The notes under the pieces: model-generated
Told to the model about the DNA's origin: nothing
Seen by the model: the letters and a program-made list of their open reading frames with translations, nothing else
The model's database searches: none
NCBI GenBank assembly: GCA_036796755.1
Contig: DAIRCJ010000005.1
Location: forward strand, 1 to 42,073
Length of the DNA: 42,073 nucleotides
Source: CALKMS01 sp036796755
GTDB taxonomy: Bacteria; Actinomycetota; Aquicultoria; SKW223; CALKMS01
Direction: 5' to 3'
Shown: piece by piece, positions 8,886 to 16,976 of the stretch
Layout of the letters: every line of letters starts with the position of its first letter
Numbering within the stretch: position 1 is the stretch's first letter
Program-made: the position numbers and the translations under genes

Positions 8886-9851
8886 ATGAAAAGCGCTCTA
8901 AAAGCTCAAATTAAGGTTCAAGTTTTAATACTCATCACCCTTTTCCTGATTTTCTTTTCCCTTTTCCCGGCTGCCCTGGCGCTTGGACCTCATCGCAACT
9001 ATACCGACGATACTCAAGCCTGCCGGGAATGTCACGCTATTCACGAAGCTCCCTCGCCGGTGGGAGCGGTCTTGCTCAAAGCCACTGCCTCCACCATCGA
9101 ACAAGCAGCTCTGGCAACCTGTAATCTCTGCCACGGAGCTGGGGGACCAGCGGTTTACAAGCCTTATGCTCAGCCACCCCTTACGGTTCAAGCCCGCCAC
9201 TCCCCCACCTTAACTATAACCAGCATCTCCTATCTGGGAATTGGAACGCCAGAAACAGGGGTGCCTTCAATCAGAAAAGTGCTCTGCCTGGCCTGCCACA
9301 ACCCTCACGGAACAAGTCTTTACACCATTCCCACTTTCACTCCCGACACCACTTATGGAGTTACCAATGCTCTTTTGCGACGTCCGGGAACAGCTTCCCT
9401 TAACTACGCTCTCCCCGGTGCCGGGACAACCGGAACGCCGAACGCTTACGGAGCTCAATGGTGTCGCGACTGCCATAACCGCCCGGAAAACATCCTCTCC
9501 CATCAGTTAGGGCCAGCAGGTGAGCCTCACCCTTACTCTTCAACCACCACCTATCAAGCAGTTTGGTACTGGGCTTCCCCCACCTATGTTCAAGGAAGGT
9601 TAGGAGGAACAACTTCTGCCTATGTAATGTATGACCGCAACTCAATAGACGACCCCGACCCAATCTGTCAGCAGTGCCATGAAGATGCCCGAAATGTGGA
9701 GGGGGTCTTCAAAGTGACAACTGCTACTTATCAAAGCACCGACAATCCGCCTTATAAGGGTTTTCCCCATCAGGGAAGTCTGGCTAACTTCCGGGTGGAA
9801 ACCGGGGACGATCTTTGCACCAACTGCCATCCCCAGGAAGAACTTCCCTAA
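8886..9851 (+). CDS. Exported hexaheme c-type cytochrome, OmcS/OmcE-like (paralogue 1)
   Basis: 321 residues from the ATG at 8886, chosen because it gives a clean signal peptide ending near AALA; in-frame TTG codons upstream would only lengthen it. The mature protein begins GPHRNY and holds six CxxCH motifs: CRECH, CNLCH, CLACH, CRDCH, CQQCH, CTNCH. Other histidines sit at positions conserved in its two paralogues (GPH, CHAIH, ARH, CHNPH, SH/PHP, FPH), enough for bis-His ligation of all six hemes. The chain is rich in Ser, Thr and Gly and ends CTNCH-x4-LP exactly. Six hemes, CxxCHxxH pairs and NHL neighbours resemble filament-forming OmcS/OmcE-type cytochromes; filament formation here is inference. 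Confidence 0.88.
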   Translation: MKSALKAQIKVQVLILITLFLIFFSLFPAALALGPHRNYTDDTQACRECHAIHEAPSPVGAVLLKATASTIEQAALATCNLCHGAGGPAVYKPYAQPPLTVQARHSPTLTITSISYLGIGTPETGVPSIRKVLCLACHNPHGTSLYTIPTFTPDTTYGVTNALLRRPGTASLNYALPGAGTTGTPNAYGAQWCRDCHNRPENILSHQLGPAGEPHPYSSTTTYQAVWYWASPTYVQGRLGGTTSAYVMYDRNSIDDPDPICQQCHEDARNVEGVFKVTTATYQSTDNPPYKGFPHQGSLANFRVETGDDLCTNCHPQEELP

Positions 9852-9864
9852 CCCACGCGGGTTA
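9849..9864 (+). other. Stem-loop at the end of the hexaheme gene
   Basis: TAACCC and GGGTTA form a 6-bp stem with a 4-nt loop that includes the stop codon. No T-tract follows directly, so this is not a standard intrinsic terminator. It could protect the 3' end of the message. Confidence 0.3.
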
Positions 9865-9929
9865 GCCCCCCGCCCGGTTTGAAATGCCGAAACAAATTCT
9901 TGTTTTTATAATTTTCCTTCCCCATCCTT

Positions 9930-10000
9930 CTTTCCCCCCTTATAAGGAAGGGGAAAACCAATCTTCGCCTTTTAATTTAAAGGGGAATTGAGGGAGATTT
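9930..10000. repeat. Intergenic palindromic repeat, copy A
   Basis: Contains the palindrome CCTTATAAGG (9938-9947), then CCTTT..AAAGG around 9968-9983, followed by GGGGAATTGAGGGAGATTT. The same layout of a CCC(C)TTTAAA-type palindrome and a GGGAA-n-AGGG-GATTT tail recurs near 12252, 23379 and 32617. It lies between convergent genes. Confidence 0.5.
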
Positions 10001-10085
10001 GAGAAAGGAAATAAGGCGAGTTTTTGCAAGTTGAAGAATGGGTAAAAAGAAACTGAGGGAAGCCAGGAATTCTAAATAATAATTT

Positions 10086-11081
10086 TCAATACCTTACCTT
10101 AAAAACGGCTAGCCTTTTCTGTTCCGTGTCAGCCACATAAAGATAGCCGTCTGAAGAATAAGCCAGACCCCGGGGAAAGGAAAACCTAAAAGCCCCACTT
10201 TCATTCCCGGCCTCGCCCAAGCGGTTTCCCTTCAGGTCATAAAGGTAGATTTTTTGCCTTAAAGCATCGGCGACAAAAAGCCTTTCATTTTTTTTATCGA
10301 TAGCCAGCCCGGAAGGCAAACCAAACTCCCTTTTAGCTGAGAATTTTTCGCCTCCTTTTTGCCAAAGAAGCCGACCAGAAGGGGAAAAAGCAAACAAAGA
10401 AAAGTTTAAAGTATCAGCCACATAGATGTTTCCCTGGCGATCTACAGCTACTCCCCAGGGTCCTTCCAGATAACCCTGGCCAATCGAGCCCAAATAGCGC
10501 CCTTCTTCAGTGAAAAGATGAACGCAACCACGGTCAGCAAGGTAAACCTTCCCTCCCGATGAAGTAATCATTAAAGGGTTTACCAGCAAAAGAGAAGGGC
10601 TGAAAACTCGAAGAAAGTTTCCTTTTAAATCATAAGCTACAAGGCGCTTATTGCCCGAGTCAACCACCAAAACTTCCTCTCTAGAAGTAACGGTTAAGCC
10701 AGCTGGATACAAAAAGCCTTTCCCCGAAGAGTCAATTTTCTCGCCTGGAGGTGGATTGGCCACAAAAACCTGGCCAAAAGAAAAAAGAAACTTCCCCCCC
10801 CGAGTAAAAACAAATATCTTTTGCTTCCCTATGTCGGAAAGATATAATTTGCCTGTGTTATCCAGAGATAAAGCATAAGGGCTCTCAAAAAAATCTCCTT
10901 TTGAGCCCCCGGCTACTAAAACAAAGGCTCCTTTTAAAAAACTTTCTTCGCCCTTCAAGCCAAGGCGATAAGCAAGCTCTGACCTGCTGGGAGCATAAAA
11001 GTAAACTAAAGTTAGAAGAGCAACCAGAATGAGAAGAACTACCGTCGCTAACTTTTTTGTCTTTAAAGAAAGGCCCAGCAT
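10086..11081 (-). CDS. Membrane-anchored NHL-repeat beta-propeller protein (paralogue 3)
   Basis: 331 residues. Residues about 11-30 form an N-terminal membrane anchor, and the rest is a six-bladed NHL-type propeller with blades marked by repeats such as PYALSLDNTGKLYLSD, PAGLTV..EVLVVDSGNKR and PRGLAYSSDGYLYVADTEQKR. It is more divergent than the NHL proteins at 12539 and 16977. It begins 10 nt after the stop of the hexaheme gene 11092 with no separate ribosome site, so the two are likely one unit. NHL proteins are scaffolds or ligand-binding surfaces, and they are found beside extracellular cytochrome genes in Geobacter-type clusters (from memory). A role in secretion or assembly of the cytochrome is inferred. 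Confidence 0.82.
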   Translation of the reverse strand: MLGLSLKTKKLATVVLLILVALLTLVYFYAPSRSELAYRLGLKGEESFLKGAFVLVAGGSKGDFFESPYALSLDNTGKLYLSDIGKQKIFVFTRGGKFLFSFGQVFVANPPPGEKIDSSGKGFLYPAGLTVTSREEVLVVDSGNKRLVAYDLKGNFLRVFSPSLLLVNPLMITSSGGKVYLADRGCVHLFTEEGRYLGSIGQGYLEGPWGVAVDRQGNIYVADTLNFSLFAFSPSGRLLWQKGGEKFSAKREFGLPSGLAIDKKNERLFVADALRQKIYLYDLKGNRLGEAGNESGAFRFSFPRGLAYSSDGYLYVADTEQKRLAVFKVRY

Positions 11082-11091
11082 TAACCGAGCA

Positions 11092-12105
11092 TCAAGGAAG
11101 TTCGCCAGTTGGGTGACAATTCAAGCAAAGGTCATCCCCGGTCTCGATAACCATCCGGTAATTGGTGGTTTCGTGAGGAAAGGCAATGTAAACAGGGTTA
11201 ATTCCTGGGCTAAAGGTAGCTGAAGGAACATCGCGAGCATCCTCGTGACACTGCTGGCAAATTGGGTCAGGGTCGTTTAAGCCTGAGTGGTCGCGCATCA
11301 CATAACCCACATTGGAGTTAGCCAGAGCCGTGGTATCGTAACTTATCCCATTCCAGTAGTCCACAGAGTCGTAAGCAGTAAAAGTGGAAACTGGATGATT
11401 GTCTATTCCTGGTATGCCATTGTGGCGGCGATCATGGCAGTCAGCACACCAGCCACCCCCATAGAAAAAATAAACACCCGTAGCCGGTCCGGGCGTGCCC
11501 AGAAGAAGATGATTGGTAGCTGTAGTTTCTCCGTCTCCAACAAAGCTGGCAGTAATCATTCGACGAGGATTAGCATGGGGAGAATGACAGGAAGTACAAG
11601 TAAAAGTGCTGTCTAGACTGAAATTTCCTCCCAAAATAGAAGTGGCTATCTCCATCGCCTGGTTATGTCCCCCTTTAACTTCAGAGGAAGGGATTACCTG
11701 GTAAATCCAGCCCCGAGGGGCAACTGTTTCCGAAGTAACACCAAAAGTGGGATCGTGACAGTAGCGACAGTTTTCCAGAATAGTTTGATAGCGAAGAAGC
11801 ACCCGAGACGAGGAAGCACGGTGAACAGCGTGGCACTCGCGGCATTTATTAGTAGTGGAAACATAACCGCCGTGAGGTCCAGCCGGGGAAACATTATACT
11901 GGGGAGGAAAATTGTAACCGTAGTCCGGAAAGCCAACCCCACTTCCTGGAGAAGAGATAGTCTCCGTGGGGCTCCAGTAGTCGCTGGGGTTGCCCGGGGT
12001 TGAGGTTGGAGTAAAAGAGTAAGCCAGGGGCAGAGATAAAAATGATAAAAATGAAAAGCAAAGAAAAGCTAAAAAAAACTTCCAGAAAGAGCCTTTTAAT
12101 TTCAT
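11092..12105 (-). CDS. Exported hexaheme c-type cytochrome, OmcS/OmcE-like (paralogue 2)
   Basis: 337 residues with a signal peptide to about residue 30. A Pro/Ser/Thr/Gly-rich extension of about 45 residues is absent from the paralogues, and then comes the shared start GPHGGY. There are six CxxCH sites: CRECH, CRYCH, CTSCH, CADCH, CQQCH, CLNCH. The fifth (ICQQCHEDARD) and the last (TGDDLCLNCH) are near-identical in all three paralogues, and the protein ends CLNCH-x4-LP. The extra histidines for axial ligands are kept. Followed 10 nt later by an NHL protein. It lacks a ribosome site and has a -10 just upstream of the ATG. Confidence 0.88.
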   Translation of the reverse strand: MKLKGSFWKFFLAFLCFSFLSFLSLPLAYSFTPTSTPGNPSDYWSPTETISSPGSGVGFPDYGYNFPPQYNVSPAGPHGGYVSTTNKCRECHAVHRASSSRVLLRYQTILENCRYCHDPTFGVTSETVAPRGWIYQVIPSSEVKGGHNQAMEIATSILGGNFSLDSTFTCTSCHSPHANPRRMITASFVGDGETTATNHLLLGTPGPATGVYFFYGGGWCADCHDRRHNGIPGIDNHPVSTFTAYDSVDYWNGISYDTTALANSNVGYVMRDHSGLNDPDPICQQCHEDARDVPSATFSPGINPVYIAFPHETTNYRMVIETGDDLCLNCHPTGELP

Positions 12106-12114
12106 TTTAGAGTA

Positions 12115-12144
12115 ATTTTATCTTTCTGCTTCGGGCTTAGTCAA
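12115..12144 (-). promoter_or_regulatory. Candidate promoter of hexaheme cytochrome 11092
   Basis: On the minus strand TTGACT (12144-12139), an 18-nt spacer and TAAAAT (12120-12115), then 9 nt to the ATG at 12105. No Shine-Dalgarno lies in those 9 nt, so a leaderless or nearly leaderless transcript is likely. Confidence 0.55.
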
Positions 12145-12249
12145 TCATTTTTGAGTTTACAAAAGGGACCAAAACTTCACACCTGCTCTGAAAAGCTGAA
12201 ATACAAATCCCCTCAACCTCCGGGCTCAGACCCGGATATACTTTCTCTA

Positions 12250-12400
12250 CCCCCTTAAATTTTAAGGGTTTTCCTTTTTTGCCTTCCCCTTTAAAAAGGG
12301 GAAATGAAAATGATTTAAAAAGGGGCAAGAAAGAAGGAAGGTTTCGAAATCCCTCCTGTTCCCTCTTGTAAGTAAGGGGGGGAATTAAGGCCTGTTTGGA
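12250..12400. repeat. Intergenic palindromic repeats, copy B
   Basis: Two perfect short inverted repeats: CCCTTAAA/TTTAAGGG with a 1-nt centre (12252-12268) and CCCCTTT/AAAGGGG with a 2-nt centre (12286-12301). AAATCCCTCC (near 12347) and an imperfect CCCTC..GGGGGG follow. They match the palindrome-plus-tail layout of the other copies. Confidence 0.55.
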
Positions 12401-12538
12401 AAAAGAGGAAAAAGAAAGTGAGCTTCAGAAAAAAAGGGGAACGATAGAAAAAGGGAGATTCAAGAAGTTGCGAAGCGAGAGTTTAACTTCAAAAAAACCC
12501 TGAAACCTTTGTTTAAAAGTCTTTCCTAAGTCAAAAAA

Positions 12539-13648
12539 CTAAGGGAGCCAGGAAGAAGTAGTTTCTTTCCTTTTCTCGTAAGAGCGTAAAAGTTCTTTGT
12601 TCACTCGGAAAATTTGGACCCGGTTGTTCTCCATATCAGCCACGGCCAGCAAATTTTTGTAAACCTTCACCCCCCGGGGAAAATTAAACTCAACTGGCCT
12701 CGTCCCCCGTTTGCCAACCTCAGTTAGAAACTCTCCCTGGCGGTTAAAAATTTTGAGGTTAAAGGCAAAGGCATCAACCACATAAACATAACCTTCCTCA
12801 TCTACGGCTACTCCCGCAGGCAAACCAAAAAAACGATTAGAGGAAACCACCCCTTTGGGTGGTCTTCCTCTGACCCAAAAAATCTTTCCGAGAGGCTGAT
12901 AAGCAGTTAAAGTGAGGTTCCGGTTATCAGTGATAAAAACCGTCCCCGCTAAATCAGCTGCTACCCCCAAGGGCCCAGCGATCATCCCGGCCAGCCGCCC
13001 TCTCTCTCCTAAACTGTAAAGATAGTTTCCCTTCAGGTCAAAAACAGCCACTCTCTTTTTAAACCCGTCAGCTACATAAAGGCGACTGCCTGCCACATCC
13101 AGGGTTAAAGGGAAAACCTTTCCCCACCTTTCATCCTTTAAAAAAGGAAACCAGAAAAGAGGTTTTCCTTCGGGGGAAAAAACCTGAATTCGCCAGTTAG
13201 CGGTGTCGGCAACAAAAATGCGTCCCTGGCTATCCACATCAATACCCAGAGGATAGTTAAATCTTCCAGGCAGCCAGTTAACAGGAGTGCCAGCTCGGGG
13301 AAAGGCCACTCCCAGCCGACCAAAGGAAAACAAAAAAACACCTTTTCGATTAAAAACGCATACCCGGTTGTTCCCGGTATCCGAAACATAAATCCTCTCT
13401 CCATCAAAGGCAACATCATTGGGGCGGGAAAAATAGGGATTTTCAACCCCTCCCGGCCCATAAATGGTCAAAAGGTGAGTTAAGGGCCCTTCTTTTTTTA
13501 TTTGAGAATCAACCAGACCGGTTCCCTGGCGCAAAATCAATTGATAGTAAAGAAAAAGGAGGAAAAAGAGGATTAAAAACAAAACAATAAGTATTGCTTC
13601 AACTGTTCTTATTTTTCTTTCTCTCTTACTCGCTTTTTTCTTGGCCAT
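12539..13648 (-). CDS. Membrane-anchored NHL-repeat beta-propeller protein (paralogue 2)
   Basis: 369 residues. The N-terminus is very basic (KKKASKRERK), followed by a membrane helix at about residues 17-38, then six NHL blades (RPNDVAFDGERIYVSDTGNN, YPLGIDVDSQGRIFVADTAN and so on). It is clearly a close paralogue of the protein at 16977: both share GPGV-NPYF-RPNDVA and NNRVCVFNR in blade one. The propeller should be on the outer face of the membrane. It lies 49 nt downstream of a Wzy_C/TPR gene. TTGATG, a 17-nt spacer and TTAGAT end 7 nt before the ATG, but this -10 is poor. A role as an assembly or secretion partner of the hexaheme cytochromes is inferred from context only. Confidence 0.83.
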   Translation of the reverse strand: MAKKKASKRERKIRTVEAILIVLFLILFFLLFLYYQLILRQGTGLVDSQIKKEGPLTHLLTIYGPGGVENPYFSRPNDVAFDGERIYVSDTGNNRVCVFNRKGVFLFSFGRLGVAFPRAGTPVNWLPGRFNYPLGIDVDSQGRIFVADTANWRIQVFSPEGKPLFWFPFLKDERWGKVFPLTLDVAGSRLYVADGFKKRVAVFDLKGNYLYSLGERGRLAGMIAGPLGVAADLAGTVFITDNRNLTLTAYQPLGKIFWVRGRPPKGVVSSNRFFGLPAGVAVDEEGYVYVVDAFAFNLKIFNRQGEFLTEVGKRGTRPVEFNFPRGVKVYKNLLAVADMENNRVQIFRVNKELLRSYEKRKETTSSWLP

Positions 13649-13697
13649 TTTGAAAATCTAAATTTTATCAGAAAATCCCATCAAGAAGATAAAGAAC

Positions 13698-15713
13698 TTA
13701 AAGGTTCTCGGTAAGTTTTTTTAATCTTTCACTCGCTTCTGGATAGGAAGCATCCAGAATCAAAACTTTACGGTAAGCACTTACTGCTTTTTGCTTTTCC
13801 CCCAGCTTCTCGTACACCCAGCCCAGATTGTAATAAGCCGTCGCTGTTTTTTCACCTAGCCGAACCGCTTCCAGGTAGGAATTTAAAGCCGGGCGATAGT
13901 AAGAAGGCTTCCTTTCAAGTTCAGCCAGAGTGGCGTAGACATTTCCCTTTTCCAGCCAGACCAGAGCAGAAAAAGGATTAATCTGATAGCTTTTCTCAAC
14001 TAATTTCCAGGAACGATAGGCGAGCTCTCTTTCACTGAAAGCTTGAGCTAAAGAAAGATAGATAGAAGCTGCTTGAAGATTGAGAAACTCATCCCGGGGA
14101 TTAATTTTCAAAGCTATCTCCAGGCTTTTATCAACCTCGGACTGCCAGATTTTCCCTCCGGACATCTGGGCCAGCTGGGAAGCGGCTTTAGCTCGGCCAA
14201 GCCAGTTAAGTTCTTCCCAGGGAGAAAAAACCGTTGCCTTCTGGTAGTTCTGGTAAGCTTGAAGAGGGTGGGCTTTTAAGCTAACTTCTCCCCGATAATA
14301 ATAGATATTTCCCAGCCAAAAAAAACAAAGAAAAAGGTAGCCAGTTAGAGTTGCCAGAAAACCAGCGCTAAAAAGGTAGGATTTAAGCCTGATAGTCCTT
14401 TCTCTTCCTTTGTTGGCCAGGCCAAACAAAATTCCAGCTAAAATCCAGAAAAAGGGAGCGTAGCTATAATGAGAAAAAAGAAACTGAAGCGAGATGAGAT
14501 AGCTGAAAAGAGAAGAAAGCAAAGCTATTACCAAGTTTTTCTCTTCCCGAGAAGCATCAGAACTTAAAAAACGAAAAGAAGAAAGAAAAAGATAAAAAAG
14601 AAAAGAAAGATAAAAAAGAAGATAAGGCAAACCCTGGGTGGAAGCCAGCTGGATAAGCTCGTTGTGAGCTTTGTCCAGAAGCGGACGGCGGCTGTTTTTT
14701 CCCCAAGGAGTGTCGGCTTCGCGGGGAAAAGATAGCTTTAAAGTGTCTGGACCAGAACCGAAAAGGGGGTATTTTTTGACCATCATCAAGCTTTTTTCCC
14801 ACATTAGAAGGCGGTTTCCCCCACTTGTCCCGGCCTCAGCCTCGGTAATTTGTTTCAAGCGCTCACTTAAACGAAAGCTGTGAGGGGCAGGCAAAAAATA
14901 AACCAGAAGAAAAATAAGAGCCAGCAAGCAATAAAGAGCGAAAGAAAAAGGAGTTTTACTTTTTTCTCCTCTCTCTGGAGAAAAAAGCCGAGCGTTCAAG
15001 AAAGCAAAGAGCAAAAGAGCGAGAAGAAAGCCCAGCCAGGCAGAGCGGCTGTAGGTGAAAAGAAGAGCCAGAAAACCCGCCCCCAGAGCGAGCAAAGAAA
15101 AAGAAAGATAATTTTTTTTCCTTACCTCTTCAGAGGCGAAATAAAAAGCTAAAGGCAAAAGCAAAGCAAGATAAGAGGAGAAAGAAGTAGGGTTAGCAAA
15201 GGTAGAAAAAGAACGCCCGGTTGGCTTACTAACCGCCCCTTGAGTTAAAAGGTAAAGCACGGGGTTGAAAAAGAAATGTTCAAAAAGAGCAATCAGAGAA
15301 GTTAAAAGTACTCCCAGTAAAAAAAAGTTTTTTAATTTTAAAAAAAACCCGCCTGGAAGAGGCGAAGAGAAAAAGAGAAAAAGAAAAAAATAACAGGTCA
15401 AAGCTAAAAACCCTTCATATCGCAGGGTTTCACCCAAAAAAGCAGTCTTAAAATTTAGTGAGAAAGTTAAGGAAAGAAGAAGAAAAAAGAAAAGAGGCAG
15501 AAGAAAAAATAAAGAAGCAGAGTTAACTTTTTGGAAACCTCTTTTTTTCCAGTTTAAAAGCCAGATTAAAGCCAAAGAAAAGGTTAAAAAAAGAAAAACC
15601 GGGTATTTAAAAGAAAAGAAAGGATAAGAAAAGGGCCAGAAAATAAGGGGATAAAAAAGAAAAAAAAGAGCGGTTAGAAAAAAAGTAAGATTGAACTGCT
15701 TAGTTTTTTTCAT
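13698..15713 (-). CDS. O-antigen ligase/Wzy_C family membrane protein with C-terminal TPR repeats
   Basis: 671 residues. About 12 membrane segments cover residues 10-465. The conserved periplasmic loop reads LFGSGPDTLKLSFP..., and then comes DKAHNELIQLASTQGLP with the family's His-Asn-Glu. TPR repeats fill about 490-665, ending with a canonical ATAYYNLGWVYEKLGEKQKA unit. It is placed directly downstream of the hexaheme gene 15900, behind a strong terminator, with its own promoter. Bacterial O-oligosaccharyltransferases of this superfamily that act on one protein are often encoded beside their target, so a cytochrome substrate is possible. A plain O-antigen ligase or polymerase role is equally compatible with the sequence. 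Confidence 0.85.
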   Translation of the reverse strand: MKKTKQFNLTFFLTALFFLFYPLIFWPFSYPFFSFKYPVFLFLTFSLALIWLLNWKKRGFQKVNSASLFFLLPLFFFLLLSLTFSLNFKTAFLGETLRYEGFLALTCYFFLFLFFSSPLPGGFFLKLKNFFLLGVLLTSLIALFEHFFFNPVLYLLTQGAVSKPTGRSFSTFANPTSFSSYLALLLPLAFYFASEEVRKKNYLSFSLLALGAGFLALLFTYSRSAWLGFLLALLLFAFLNARLFSPERGEKSKTPFSFALYCLLALIFLLVYFLPAPHSFRLSERLKQITEAEAGTSGGNRLLMWEKSLMMVKKYPLFGSGPDTLKLSFPREADTPWGKNSRRPLLDKAHNELIQLASTQGLPYLLFYLSFLFYLFLSSFRFLSSDASREEKNLVIALLSSLFSYLISLQFLFSHYSYAPFFWILAGILFGLANKGRERTIRLKSYLFSAGFLATLTGYLFLCFFWLGNIYYYRGEVSLKAHPLQAYQNYQKATVFSPWEELNWLGRAKAASQLAQMSGGKIWQSEVDKSLEIALKINPRDEFLNLQAASIYLSLAQAFSERELAYRSWKLVEKSYQINPFSALVWLEKGNVYATLAELERKPSYYRPALNSYLEAVRLGEKTATAYYNLGWVYEKLGEKQKAVSAYRKVLILDASYPEASERLKKLTENL

Positions 15714-15720
15714 AAGATAG

Positions 15721-15729
15721 ATTATAACA
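15721..15729 (-). promoter_or_regulatory. Extended -10 promoter of the Wzy_C gene 13698
   Basis: TGT-TATAAT on the minus strand (15729-15721), a perfect extended -10, followed by 7 nt and the ATG at 15713. No good -35 and no ribosome site, consistent with a leaderless transcript. Confidence 0.6.
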
Positions 15730-15836
15730 AAAGCCCTTTTGCCCTTTTTGAAAAAGAATTGAAGTGAGCTTCAAATATAGGTTTTTGAATTAAGTTTCCA
15801 AAAAAGACAAAAAAGACACTGAAAAAGCTCTTAATT

Positions 15837-15879
15837 AAAAAAAGAGGCACCTTCAAGATTTTCTTAAAGGTGCCTCTTT
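15837..15879 (-). terminator. Strong intrinsic terminator after hexaheme gene 15900
   Basis: A perfect 13-bp stem, AAAGAGGCACCTT (15841-15853) with AAGGTGCCTCTTT (15867-15879) and a 13-nt loop. Read on the minus strand it is followed by a T-run. It ends the transcript of the hexaheme cytochrome about 20 nt after its stop and separates it from the Wzy_C gene. Confidence 0.9.
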
Positions 15880-15899
15880 TAGTTAGAACCAAACTTTCT

Positions 15900-16838
15900 T
15901 TACGGCAGGCCCTGAGTTTCGTGGCAGTTCAAGCAAAGGTCATCCCCAGTTTCAGCTCGGAAGCGGTCAAGCTGAGTCTGGTGAGGGAAGTCTTTGTACT
16001 GAGGATTGTCGCTGGCCACAAAGCTTACAGAGGTCACATTAAAGGCTGCTTCCACATTTCGGGTATCCTCATGGCACTGCTGGCAAATCGGATAGTAAGT
16101 GTAACCAGTGGAGTTGCTGGCACTCTGCTTATAACCGTTATTAGAACCGCCGAGCTTTGTCTGGGCCCAGGCCGAACCGGTCCAGTAGTATACATTGTTG
16201 TAGACCGTCGCAGTGTTTACTGGATGGTTGTTTATTGGGCCTTCTGAATGGCGGTTTAGATGGCAATCAGAGCACCAACCACCGCCGTAATAGCTGAATT
16301 GAAAATCAGTAGTTGTTGGCTGGCGGTAAGGATTTTTCTTCAGCAGTTTGTTAGTTTCCACTCCATAACCGTAGAAAGTAGTAGTGGGATAAGCAGGAAG
16401 TCCGGAAGGAGCAGTATAGGTCTGGGTGAGGTTGTTGGTGTCCCCAAGGAAAGCTGCTACAGTGTTATTATCATGGGGAGAATGGCAGTTAGAGCAGGTC
16501 AAGGAAGTGTTCATAAAAGCGCCACCAATCAGAGTTCCCGGAACAGAGGTAGCATCAGTAGTCATTATATGCTCACCGGGACCGCTGCCAGCCGGAGCAA
16601 CGTTTCCATAAACCTTCCGCCCGTTAGTTCCATTATGACAATAGTTACAGGTAGCCATTACTGTAGACTGGGGCAGAAGCTTGAAGCTGGAGAGTGCCTC
16701 ATGGACATCATGGCAACAAACACACTTGTTGGTTGTATCGCGATAATCACCATGAGGACCCATAGCTGCATAAACCACCCCTACCATAAAGAGGGAAAAG
16801 ACAAGAGCCAAAAGAAGAGAGATAGCTGTTTTACGCAA
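15900..16838 (-). CDS. Exported hexaheme c-type cytochrome, OmcS/OmcE-like (paralogue 3, strongly expressed)
   Basis: 312 residues with a signal peptide cut near VVYA. The mature chain starts MGPHGDY and is rich in Thr, Asn, Tyr and Gly. Six CxxCH sites: CVCCH, CNYCH, CSNCH, CSDCH, CQQCH, CLNCH. Seven further histidines (GPH, DVH, GEH, SPH, NRH, NNH, FPH) match the paralogues, enough for bis-His ligation. It ends CLNCH-x4-LP. The start is TTG with a near-perfect AAAGGAGGTGA site. It has its own consensus promoter with an A/T-tract upstream and its own terminator, so it is probably a highly expressed single-gene unit. That is what a structural (filament) subunit would need; the filament role is inference. 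Confidence 0.9.
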   Translation of the reverse strand: MRKTAISLLLALVFSLFMVGVVYAAMGPHGDYRDTTNKCVCCHDVHEALSSFKLLPQSTVMATCNYCHNGTNGRKVYGNVAPAGSGPGEHIMTTDATSVPGTLIGGAFMNTSLTCSNCHSPHDNNTVAAFLGDTNNLTQTYTAPSGLPAYPTTTFYGYGVETNKLLKKNPYRQPTTTDFQFSYYGGGWCSDCHLNRHSEGPINNHPVNTATVYNNVYYWTGSAWAQTKLGGSNNGYKQSASNSTGYTYYPICQQCHEDTRNVEAAFNVTSVSFVASDNPQYKDFPHQTQLDRFRAETGDDLCLNCHETQGLP

Positions 16839-16874
16839 TTATCTCACCTCCTTTCCAACAGTAATCTTAGGGTT

Positions 16875-16903
16875 AGTTTACCTATCGCTTAAATCTATGT
16901 CAA
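16875..16903 (-). promoter_or_regulatory. Strong promoter of hexaheme gene 15900
   Basis: TTGACA (16903-16898), a 17-nt spacer, TAAACT (16880-16875). Immediately upstream on the minus strand are alternating A- and T-tracts (about 16905-16935) that look like an UP element. The start codon is about 37 nt downstream of the -10, which leaves room for the consensus ribosome site. Confidence 0.75.
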
Positions 16904-16976
16904 GTATTTTTTTAAAAATTTTTTTTAAAAAACTTGATTTTCTTAAAATAAACACTCCGCCTACCCTTAAAATAGC

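Larger units (their letters stand above)
12106..12538. other. 433-bp intergenic region with palindromes
   Basis: No credible gene. It holds the promoter of the hexaheme gene 11092 at its left end, a TCCGGG-loop-CCCGGA hairpin near 12218-12236 and several short palindromes described separately. The 12400-12538 part is purine-rich and shows no feature. Confidence 0.6.

Noticed and set aside
12137..12328. A 63-codon minus-strand frame in the 12.1-12.5 kb gap
   Set aside because: It runs through palindromic repeat sequence, has no ribosome site and no recognisable domain.
9930..12400. Repeated palindromes as a CRISPR array
   Set aside because: The units differ in sequence and spacing, there are no equal-length spacers and no cas genes in the window.
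16260..16892. A 210-codon open frame on the plus strand
   Set aside because: It is antisense to the hexaheme gene 15900, whose signal peptide, heme sites, ribosome site and promoter are all convincing; the antisense product is low in complexity and has no recognisable domain.
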